A stretch of 37,436 nucleotides of DNA from Vampirovibrionales bacterium (lineage in GTDB: Bacteria; Cyanobacteriota; Vampirovibrionia; Vampirovibrionales; JAJTHC01), in NCBI GenBank assembly GCA_947458095.1, contig CANGYO010000006.1:1-37436 (forward strand), given 5' to 3'. The notes under the pieces are model-generated. The model worked only from the letters and a program-made list of their open reading frames with translations, was not told the origin of the DNA and ran no database searches. The translations under genes and the position numbers were made by a program. This document shows, in pieces, positions 1-7,927 of the stretch (its first letter is position 1; every line of letters begins with the position of its first letter).

Positions 1-79
1 CGACAACAGGAGGAATGAGAGCTTCAAGACGCTTCCATAACGCATCTTTTACTCTGAAAATCATGGCTTTTTGTGACAT
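1..79 (-). mobile_element. Transposase N-terminal fragment, cut by window edge (IS5-like, tentative)
   Basis: Reverse complement from ATG at 79 reads MSQKAMIFRVKDALWKRLEALIPPVV, similar to the 'LW.R.E.L.PP' N-terminus of IS5-type transposases; too short for a firm call. Confidence 0.4.
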
Positions 80-317
80 GGGTATATACCAAAAATGACG
101 TTAACACCTACATCTTACTATAAATATTATTTCTCGGATAGGCTCTTAACATAACATGACGCAAAATCAACTAAATTCAAAAGAAAAAGTCTCTTCAAAA
201 AGGGACTCACAACAAAGGTATACACTTACGCTTTTTAGGGGAAATTAGACCTAAAAACGTGAAGAAAATGCACCGATTCCTTATACTAAACAGTAGTAAG
301 AGAGAATCTAAAATGGT

Positions 318-1388
318 GTGAAAGAGTATTGCTATATGTCTAGTTCGTCTAGTTCGCCTTTGCAAAATAAGTTGCCTCGTCAAGCCAGTGCGTTTAGCAC
401 AGCTTCCACCTCATGGCATGATGTCGCTCAAACACGAGCCTTTCAACCTGGCTACGGCATTATTCCTGCCCAACGCAATTTCACCGCCATGTTAAACTTC
501 GTCGAAAGCCCACTGGAATGGGAAGCCCCTGAAGCGGAAAAAATCGCTCATGGGGAACATCCCATTACACGCTATTTTTCGCAACTCAACCGATTCATCG
601 ATCCACAAAAAAGCACGAAAAATGCCCTCTTTATTGCAGGGACTTCCTTAGGGGTGGTCTTGGTTCTAATGGTTGTTGGGGTCACACATCTCATCAAAGC
701 CCCTCGTGAAAGCGTTAGAAACACTCAAACCCTTTTAGCCGCCTCATTGCCCGAAGAAAATTTCGACGAAGCGGAAGAAAGCTTAAAAGCCAATGCCTTA
801 TTTGCGGTTGCCCATGGACTGCAAGCCCCTCCTTCAAAAAGCAAGCCCACCACTGCCCCCTTTCGGAATGACCCCTTCAAACCCCTCATCCAACTAGAGT
901 GGGTGGAAGCTCTTTTAGACAAGCAAAACGCCGAAAATAAAGACAAAGAAATCGTTAGTCCCCCAAAAGACAGCCAAACACTCAAACCCTTTCCCAAAAA
1001 ACCTGCCGAACCCAGTTTGGGTGTGCCTGTTGCATCCTTAATTCAATTTGTGGGCGTGGTTTCTAATGAAGACCCCCGTAAACCAGCGACCATTTTACTG
1101 AAGCTTCTCAACGAATCCAATAGCATTATGCTTTCCAAGCGAATCGGAAGCTCTTTTGAATATGGCGGCAACTACTTTACCTTGACTTCCATTAGAGGAG
1201 CTTACCTCTACCTCATCATTAACGGCATTAAAAGTCAAGTGGCACTGTCTAACACACCGTCTTCAGCTCAAGCATCTGCTTCAGGAAACCAGCGTTTATC
1301 GAATAATCCCCCTCAAAAATCAGCACCTCCTTCAGACCATGAAGCCTCTAATATCGAAAAATTACTCAATGATTTAGGCAATGTTTAA
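318..1388 (+). CDS. PilP/GspC-like inner-membrane component of a pilus/secretion system (alternative start ATG 336)
   Basis: Single TM segment (ALFIAGTSLGVVLVLMVVGVTHLI) followed by Pro-rich linker and a C-terminal small beta domain (FVGVVSNEDPRKPATILLKL...); immediately upstream of two secretin genes. Confidence 0.5.
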   Translation: MKEYCYMSSSSSSPLQNKLPRQASAFSTASTSWHDVAQTRAFQPGYGIIPAQRNFTAMLNFVESPLEWEAPEAEKIAHGEHPITRYFSQLNRFIDPQKSTKNALFIAGTSLGVVLVLMVVGVTHLIKAPRESVRNTQTLLAASLPEENFDEAEESLKANALFAVAHGLQAPPSKSKPTTAPFRNDPFKPLIQLEWVEALLDKQNAENKDKEIVSPPKDSQTLKPFPKKPAEPSLGVPVASLIQFVGVVSNEDPRKPATILLKLLNESNSIMLSKRIGSSFEYGGNYFTLTSIRGAYLYLIINGIKSQVALSNTPSSAQASASGNQRLSNNPPQKSAPPSDHEASNIEKLLNDLGNV

Positions 1389-1409
1389 ATCTCCTTAGGA
1401 ACAATAAAA

Positions 1410-3311
1410 ATGACTTTAGTTCAGCCTTCCACAACCCTGTTTGCTTCATTACACGTCTTAATGAGATGGCTTTTGCTTAGCGGAATGATCCTGCAATACA
1501 CTTTATTGGCGACATTGACCCCTCAAACCGCCGATGCCTTTGCACAAGTGTATCCTGAAGGCAAAGGCTTCATTAGTATTGAAGCCACCGCAGAGCCTTT
1601 AAATACATTAATCCCTAAAATTGCCAAGCTCACCCATCTCAATGTGATTATGGATGAAAGCGTCACAGGCAATGCCTCTTTAAAGCTCGACCGTATTTCA
1701 GGACTCGATGCCCTTAAAGTGCTAGCAAGAATGCACGGCCTAAGTGTACAAAATTACGGCAAAGACATTTGGATGATTTCGTCTCAAGCCATGGGGCAAG
1801 AACTCGGGCTATATCGTTACAATACGAAAACCATTGCCTTAGAACATGCCAGTGCGGCATGGCTCGCTAGTTTTTTAAATTCGGCTTTATTTTCAGGTTC
1901 CACTCGAACTGTCGTAAAAGCCAACGAACGACAAAATAGCTTAGTGGTGAGTGGGACAGATGATGAAGTCAAAATGGTACTCAAAGCCATTCCTGAATTT
2001 GATGTACCTCGTTTAAGGCGGGTCTATCAACTCTCTTACGCCCATGCGTGGGATGTAGCTCGTCAATTAGAAGCCGTGGTATTTGGCAATCGTGGCACAA
2101 CAGGTTTAAATGGCGTAAGCTCTCAAGTGAGCGTCCCCGACGCCCTGAATGGTGTGACAGAAGGCAGTGGTACCGACAAAGTGACGGGTAGCAGTGGAAG
2201 TTCCAGCAGGGGGGGCAGTGGAGGCTCCAGCGGAGGTAGTGGTTCAGGTGGTACTGGTGGAGGATCTGGCAGTGGTAATGGAAGTTCCGGTAGTAGTAGT
2301 GGTGTAGAAATTAAAGTCAGGACTCAAGGACTGACACAAAACACCTACAATATACAGACTTTAGGGGCGATTGTCGTACCCAATAGCAAAAATAATACTG
2401 TAACCATTGTTGCCACTGAATCTCAACTAGAAGAAGCGGAAGCTTTAATGCCTTTATTAGATGCGAAACCCCCTCAGGTCTCCATTCAAGCGGATTTAAT
2501 CGAAATCTCTTCAACCGCCTTAAAGCAACTGGGCATGAAATTAGATTTCACCGAATCAGGCAGTCCTTGGGGCTTTAATGTGGGATCCTTAACACCTGGT
2601 ACAACGAACAATATATCCTTTTTACCCAACGCCCCTCGTGTAGACAATCTCAATTTGCAGATTCAAGCCCTGATTCAAACAGGTAAAGCCAAAAGCATTG
2701 CAAGCCCTCATATTGTCGCCACCCATGAAACGGAATCTGCCATTATCATTGCCGATCAGATATTGAGAGGACAAGAGTTCACTGCGTCTGGATCAGGGTT
2801 TTTTGGACAAACCACCCCACTGATTGGATCCGCAGGGATTACCTTAGACATTCTCCCTAAAATCGGTGCTAATGGGGTCATTACCTTGCGTGTGCGTCCG
2901 ATTGTCAGTTCCGTCTACGCCAGTGCAGGCTCTGGTGCTAGCACCATTGAACTGTTGCGTACCCGAGATTTAGTGGCTCAAGCCATTAGTGTCAAAGATG
3001 GTGAAAGTATGGTCATCGGTGGACTCGTCGATGTTCGAGACACCAGCAATGAACAAAAAATACCAGGACTCGCTGATTTACCCATAGTCGGTGCTATGTT
3101 TAGAGCGAGTAGCAGTTCAAGTGCCAAAAGCGAATTACTTATTTTAATTACGCCTCACATTCTGAATCAACTTGAACTGACCCCCATTCATCGGATTGAT
3201 CGAGATTTTCAAGCACTTGAAGACATGCCAAACCAAGGGGTGCCATTTCCTCAAAGTAACGCCATAAGTAACACGAGTTCTTTTTCACTCAAGCAAAAGG
3301 AGCGCCCTTAA
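1410..3311 (+). CDS. Secretin (GspD/PilQ superfamily) with Gly/Ser-rich insertion
   Basis: STN-like N-domain, NNTVTIVATESQLEEAEALMPLLDAKPPQVSIQADLIEIS, and C-terminal secretin motif KIPGLADLPIVGAMFRASSSSSAKSELLILITPHIL. Confidence 0.85.
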   Translation: MTLVQPSTTLFASLHVLMRWLLLSGMILQYTLLATLTPQTADAFAQVYPEGKGFISIEATAEPLNTLIPKIAKLTHLNVIMDESVTGNASLKLDRISGLDALKVLARMHGLSVQNYGKDIWMISSQAMGQELGLYRYNTKTIALEHASAAWLASFLNSALFSGSTRTVVKANERQNSLVVSGTDDEVKMVLKAIPEFDVPRLRRVYQLSYAHAWDVARQLEAVVFGNRGTTGLNGVSSQVSVPDALNGVTEGSGTDKVTGSSGSSSRGGSGGSSGGSGSGGTGGGSGSGNGSSGSSSGVEIKVRTQGLTQNTYNIQTLGAIVVPNSKNNTVTIVATESQLEEAEALMPLLDAKPPQVSIQADLIEISSTALKQLGMKLDFTESGSPWGFNVGSLTPGTTNNISFLPNAPRVDNLNLQIQALIQTGKAKSIASPHIVATHETESAIIIADQILRGQEFTASGSGFFGQTTPLIGSAGITLDILPKIGANGVITLRVRPIVSSVYASAGSGASTIELLRTRDLVAQAISVKDGESMVIGGLVDVRDTSNEQKIPGLADLPIVGAMFRASSSSSAKSELLILITPHILNQLELTPIHRIDRDFQALEDMPNQGVPFPQSNAISNTSSFSLKQKERP

Positions 3312-5486
3312 ATGCTCACATTTTTATCTCTATTTGGCTTGTCCACAGAAAAAAAATATCATGTATCGCCCCTTTTAACGCTTATTTTAAGTGCTTGCTT
3401 AATTATGTCTCCCTTTCAAAACGCGTTTGCTGAAGAACTCAAACTCCCCAACATCAAAACCCCCCTTAACCTAACCTTACACAACATTCCTATAGATGAA
3501 GCACTTAAGGCGGTTGCTACACAAGCTCAATTCAACATTGTCTTAGGGAATGACTTAACACGTCTGGTAAATCTTGATTTTAAAGGCGTTTCCGTTGAAA
3601 ATGTATTACTTTCTTTAAAGCAAATGGGTAAGCTTTACTACCATGTTGAAAATAATACCCTATTTGTCACCACACGTCAGTCGACAGCCTCTCATGGCAT
3701 CAAACAACAAGAAACCCACTTTATTCAAGTGAAACACCTCCCTGCCAGTTTTGTCGCTGATTATTTAAATGCGACGATTTTTTCATATGCACAAAGCACT
3801 TCAACGAGTTCTTCTGCGGCACAAGAAGCCAATGCCTTTGGAGGAACAGCCAGTTCCAACTCAAGCACCACAAGCAGTAGTGGAAATCCACCAAATAACC
3901 TAATTGCTATGGCAGACCCCATTACCAATACCGTTATTGTTCGAACGGATGCTCAAGAAGCCCAAGAAGCTGCTCGCTTAGTCAGTGAAATCGATGTAAA
4001 ACGAGAAAGTAAAACATGGCGACTCAACTTTCAGCGTGCTGATGAAGTGGCTACTGCGTTAAGTGCCACTGTTTTTTCTAATGGATCGACCCCTCCCATT
4101 ATGATCAGCGGTGGAGCTGGTGGCGGAGCTGGTGGCGGAGCTGGTGGCGGAGCTGGTGGCGGAGCTGGTGGCGGAGCTGGCGGTGGAGCTGGCGGTGGAG
4201 CTGGTGGTGGAGCTGGCGGTGGAGCTGGTGGTGGAGCTGGTGGTGGAGCTGGCGGAGCTGGCAGTGGGACTGGCGGTGGGACTTCGGGTGCTACTAGTTC
4301 CCCTGCGAATATAGGTTCACAAGGAGGCAACCCCATTCCCCTTACAAGCGAAAGCATCAAAGAAGGCCAAGGAACGTCAAACGACCACACCTTACGCTCT
4401 AGACCGATTCAAAATGCCCAAGCCACCGTCTCAAACAACGGACCCATTATCTTACCCGATACTCGCATTAACACGATTACCATTTTTGCCACCCCTCAAC
4501 AACTCGCTAAAGCCGACGAGTTTATTCAAGAATTCGACAGGCAACGTCAACAAGTCTATATTGAAATGGCCATCATCGAAATGGCAGACAGTTTGGATAA
4601 AATACTCACGCCTTCCATTCAAGCCCAATTAAAACAAATCACGCTAGGGTTTAATGCCAACTTAACAGGTCAATCACTGGCCACTTACCTAAAAAACCCT
4701 ATTCAAAACACCTCAAATTTTAATGCGGTATTAAACTTTCTAAACACAGAAAGTAAACTAAAAGTCATTTCTCGTCCTTCTGTTTTGGTGCTCAATAATG
4801 AAGACGCCACCATTAAAATTGAAGATGAAGTCATTCAAGGCTTTACCGATGTACGAGATCAAAACAACAATGTGGTGGCTCGCGTTGCTCAACAAGCATC
4901 CGCAGGCATTGTACTTCATGTACGCAGTCGTATCGGTGCCAATGGTGATATTTCACTCACGGTACAACCTCAATTTTCATTCCCTCAAACATCGAGTACC
5001 GGCGATATTCAACTCATTTCTTTTCGAGCCTGGCTCACGGAAAATGTTATTTTAAGAGAAGGGCAAAGTTTTGTGATTGCAGGACTCACCCAAAGCAGTG
5101 ATCGTCAACGCAATAACAAAATCCCTGTCGTAGGCGACATCCCTTTTCTTAAAGGACTCAGTAATACCTACGACGGATCTCATAAAAATAAAGAGCTTAT
5201 TATTATGTTAACACCCCGTTTAGTGGATAATGGTCAGCATTTTAATGCCCATGCCTCAAAACCCATTATTACAAAACCCAACATAAAAGAAGAACACAGG
5301 GCTACACCTATTGCATCACCTATTGCATCACCGAATCAGGTAGAGCAAAAAAACACAGTAGCCCACTACAAAGCTGTAGAATCAAAAACGCCTCCCCCAC
5401 CTCCTGCCGATTTTCAAAAAACATCTTATACACTTCCAACTGTTCCACAAACTGGTTTGTATACAAACCCTTCTTTAAAAGAGTGA
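3312..5486 (+). CDS. Second secretin (GspD/PilQ superfamily) with (GGGA)n low-complexity insertion
   Basis: STN domain (LTLHNIPIDEALKAVATQAQFNIVLGNDLTRLVNLDFKGVSVENVLLSL) and secretin motif KIPVVGDIPFLKGLSNTYDGSHKNKELIIMLTPRLV; begins one base after the previous stop. Confidence 0.87.
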   Translation: MLTFLSLFGLSTEKKYHVSPLLTLILSACLIMSPFQNAFAEELKLPNIKTPLNLTLHNIPIDEALKAVATQAQFNIVLGNDLTRLVNLDFKGVSVENVLLSLKQMGKLYYHVENNTLFVTTRQSTASHGIKQQETHFIQVKHLPASFVADYLNATIFSYAQSTSTSSSAAQEANAFGGTASSNSSTTSSSGNPPNNLIAMADPITNTVIVRTDAQEAQEAARLVSEIDVKRESKTWRLNFQRADEVATALSATVFSNGSTPPIMISGGAGGGAGGGAGGGAGGGAGGGAGGGAGGGAGGGAGGGAGGGAGGGAGGAGSGTGGGTSGATSSPANIGSQGGNPIPLTSESIKEGQGTSNDHTLRSRPIQNAQATVSNNGPIILPDTRINTITIFATPQQLAKADEFIQEFDRQRQQVYIEMAIIEMADSLDKILTPSIQAQLKQITLGFNANLTGQSLATYLKNPIQNTSNFNAVLNFLNTESKLKVISRPSVLVLNNEDATIKIEDEVIQGFTDVRDQNNNVVARVAQQASAGIVLHVRSRIGANGDISLTVQPQFSFPQTSSTGDIQLISFRAWLTENVILREGQSFVIAGLTQSSDRQRNNKIPVVGDIPFLKGLSNTYDGSHKNKELIIMLTPRLVDNGQHFNAHASKPIITKPNIKEEHRATPIASPIASPNQVEQKNTVAHYKAVESKTPPPPPADFQKTSYTLPTVPQTGLYTNPSLKE
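4108..4275 (+). repeat. 12-bp minisatellite (GGAGCTGGTGGC and variants) encoding GGGA repeats
   Basis: Direct tandem copies of ggagctggtggc/ggagctggcggt within the second secretin gene. Confidence 0.9.
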
Positions 5487-5501
5487 ATACTTTTTAAACA
5501 T

Positions 5502-5582
5502 AAGACTGTCTAAAAAGCTGTTCTAATACATTCAAAAAACGTTTTAAAACCTTGTTGAATAGAATAACTTATAAACAGTCTT
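5502..5582. repeat. Imperfect inverted repeat / hairpin
   Basis: AAGACTGT (5502-5509) pairs with ACAGTCTT (5575-5582); inner partial arms TTCTAA..ATTCAA / TTGAATAGAATAA. Confidence 0.5.
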
Positions 5583-5745
5583 GACTAGACTTTAAAGAGT
5601 TTACACACTTAATTAACAAATTTAAGTGAGTTACTTGCACAAATTTCTAACAGGGCTAGAGTCGCACTATATAAGAGAAATAAGACTTTTAAACAATGCT
5701 TGTTAAACACTACTATGATGATGATTTATATTTAATTAATTCATA

Positions 5746-5762
5746 GGGCTTTTCATAAGCCC
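5746..5762. terminator. Small hairpin at the lipB 3' end, possible terminator
   Basis: GGGCTT-TTCAT-AAGCCC, downstream of the minus-strand lipB stop; weak T-run. Confidence 0.35.
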
Positions 5763-5784
5763 CTTAAATAATAGAAGATTCTTT

Positions 5785-6501
5785 TTAATAAACATCATCA
5801 TCGCCAAAGATCCTGATGTTTTCAAATTGAATCGGATGCAAAGTCTCATCTTCTTTTAAAATTTCAATTAAAGCCCATTCCACGTCTTGACGAGTCAATG
5901 TGGGACTAATGTCACACAAATTCGTGGGGATTGCATTGGGCAACGAACAAGGATGCACCCCCACAGGTAAGTTCTGCCACATCGATTCATCCACAGAGAC
6001 ATTGATGGCAAGCCCGTGGTAGCTTACCCAACGCTTAACAGCAATCCCAACTGAAGCCACCTTCTTTGACCCGTCTAGCCACAAGCCAGAGCCTTGACCG
6101 TCTAAAGAGCTAGAAATTCCTAAAGCTGCTAAGGTGGCTTGTCCCCAATTGAGAACACGCTTTAAATGAGCATGAACATCAGGGGCTTTTAAGGTAAGCA
6201 ACGGATATAAAATAACTTGTTCTGTATGATGAAAGGTTAAATGTCCTCCTCGTTCGATTTCAAAACTCGGAAAAGGATAGACGGTTTCTTTTTCAAGTTG
6301 AGAAGACGCACGTCCTAGGGTGTAACACGCTGGATGTGACGTAAGCAAGAAAAGATCTGGAAAGCCAGGGTTGGCTATTTTGTCCTGTAAAATCTTTTTT
6401 TGAAGTTCATAGACGATTTCAAAATCCAAACAAGGTAAGATCCATACAACGGTTTTTGTTTCGGGATGTTTAACAAATTTGTTACATAATTTCCTATACA
6501 T
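5785..6501 (-). CDS. lipB: Octanoyltransferase LipB (lipoyl synthesis), divergent
   Basis: HPACYTLGRASS, ERGGHLTFHHTEQVILYPLL, KVASVGIAVKRWVSYHGLAINV, HPCSLP match LipB order; putative catalytic Lys and Cys retained. Confidence 0.85.
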   Translation of the reverse strand: MYRKLCNKFVKHPETKTVVWILPCLDFEIVYELQKKILQDKIANPGFPDLFLLTSHPACYTLGRASSQLEKETVYPFPSFEIERGGHLTFHHTEQVILYPLLTLKAPDVHAHLKRVLNWGQATLAALGISSSLDGQGSGLWLDGSKKVASVGIAVKRWVSYHGLAINVSVDESMWQNLPVGVHPCSLPNAIPTNLCDISPTLTRQDVEWALIEILKEDETLHPIQFENIRIFGDDDVY

Positions 6502-6614
6502 AGGGGAGGCTTCTTTGCTTTTTTCAAAACATCCCCATTTGGCAAGGATTTGCCCTGTATATTAGCCTAAAGGTGAATGTTTTGGAAAGGTACTTTACAA
6601 ACGAAGAGAAAAGT

Positions 6615-6634
6615 TGTAATATGTTAATATTACA
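6615..6634. promoter_or_regulatory. Perfect palindrome TGTAATAT-gtta-ATATTACA
   Basis: 8-bp arms, 4-bp spacer in the divergent lipB / Cys-rich protein intergenic region. Confidence 0.45.
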
Positions 6635-6815
6635 TTAAGAAAACAACATTTCATATGTGTTACGTTTTTAAATGTAACATTGCTTTTCTAAAAGCATTTT
6701 AATTTTTGGGAATTTTTCCAACTCTGCATTCGTTTGTTTAAACACGTCTTATCGAGACGTGATTTAATTCATGCTGTTATTATATCATCGTTTTGCTTTT
6801 AAGGGAAATCACACA

Positions 6816-7226
6816 ATGGCCTCTGCAACACTCGCACTTGAAGAACCTCGTGTCCAGTTACAGTCCACTGAAGAATTGAAGTCTCATCCTGCTCTTGTGG
6901 CGGTGTCGGCTTCGGTAACCGCTCAATCGATTCGAGCTTTAAAGATCCAATATCCGCATCTGAATCTTGAAAATTTAATTAAGTGGCATGACCATATTAT
7001 TGATGCCAACTTAATCGCTGAAAGCGATGAAGACAGCGTGGGTCCTTACCGTCAGTGGTCGCCTTCAGCCGTTTCTTGTTTTGTTCGCAATGCCGATTGT
7101 TCAGGGTGTTATTATCAAAACTTCTTTTCAGAATCGACGCAAGGTTGCCAAATGAACGATGCCGTCAAGCATTTGCTTGCCAAACTTGGACCGCCCAACA
7201 AACGTCATATTAATAAATTATCATAA
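6816..7226 (+). CDS. Small conserved-looking Cys-rich protein of unknown function (start ATG 6816)
   Basis: RBS aaggga before ATGGCCTCTGC; C-terminal motif WSPSAVSCFVRNADCSGCYYQNFFSESTQGCQMNDAVKHLLAKLGPP. Confidence 0.7.
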   Translation: MASATLALEEPRVQLQSTEELKSHPALVAVSASVTAQSIRALKIQYPHLNLENLIKWHDHIIDANLIAESDEDSVGPYRQWSPSAVSCFVRNADCSGCYYQNFFSESTQGCQMNDAVKHLLAKLGPPNKRHINKLS

Positions 7227-7229
7227 GCA

Positions 7230-7295
7230 CATACAGATTAATCATTCGGCTTGAGAGATAGTACGTCAAGCGTGATGATTTTAAATATCTGTATG
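7230..7295. other. Nested-stem structured element (candidate 3'UTR structure or ncRNA)
   Basis: CATACAGAT/ATCTGTATG, AATCAT/ATGATT and GCTTGA/TCAAGC arms nest co-linearly. Confidence 0.45.
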
Positions 7296-7318
7296 CAAAC
7301 GTTGACCTTTTTACCCCT

Positions 7319-7355
7319 CCCTAGATGCTATGGCATCTGGGGATTTTCTTTTTTG
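7319..7355 (+). terminator. Rho-independent terminator
   Basis: CCCTAGATGC-TATG-GCATCTGGGG stem (one T.G) followed by ATTTTCTTTTTTG. Confidence 0.75.
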
Positions 7356-7390
7356 TAGAAGCTTTACCAAAGTTTAAGTTGGATGAAGAT

Positions 7391-7654
7391 CTATTTCTTA
7401 GGTGCGAAGCGATATTGAACATTTTCTAATCCCCACTGCTGAGCAAAATTGCCAGAAGCATAAAAAGTGTTGGGATTTTCATTCAGCACACGAACCTCTC
7501 CTTGACGAGAAGCAAGAAGAGCCTCTTCTACCATTTTTTTTGCATTTTTTGGTGCTATATCTTCTAGACCTGTTAAAGCAGAAGCCCCTAATGCCATTAA
7601 TGCTTCTATTACATGGTGTGCAGTTCCACCAGCAGAGATTCCTGGAAAACTCAT
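7391..7654 (-). CDS. Hypothetical 87-aa protein
   Basis: Minus-strand ORF with an AGAGGT Shine-Dalgarno-like site upstream of ATG (agaggtaaaaaatATG). Confidence 0.55.
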   Translation of the reverse strand: MSFPGISAGGTAHHVIEALMALGASALTGLEDIAPKNAKKMVEEALLASRQGEVRVLNENPNTFYASGNFAQQWGLENVQYRFAPKK

Positions 7655-7731
7655 ATTTTTTACCTCTGATTGATTGCTCTGTCCTATGTGTATAAAAACA
7701 ATGGGCTTCTCTTTTTGTGCTATAGTATCCG

Positions 7732-7871
7732 CTATATAAAACGGTCTATGGTCTCTTCGTTGTCGCTACGATTTTTTTGTTTGGTTATGTAGGTCTCACT
7801 ACACGCCCGCACAAAAAAATCTAGGCTCCTAGAATAGCCTCATAGCCTGTTTTATCTATCGAACACTATAG
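7732..7871 (+). repeat. Palindromic ~140 bp element, copy 1 (MITE-like or shared leader)
   Basis: Near-identical, in inverted orientation, to 11073-11214; imperfect terminal inverted repeats (~TATAgATAAAAC..CTAT) and central GTAGGTCTCACTAC inverted repeat. Confidence 0.85.
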
Positions 7872-7927
7872 AAAACGATGATGGTGGCTTATTTTCACAG
7901 ACAGTTTGTCGTATTTTTGATACAATT

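Noticed and set aside
4031-4390. Minus-strand PAPPP-repeat ORF (and + strand 4111-4314 ELVAE-repeat ORF)
   Set aside because: Artefacts of the 12-bp minisatellite inside the secretin gene being open in several frames.
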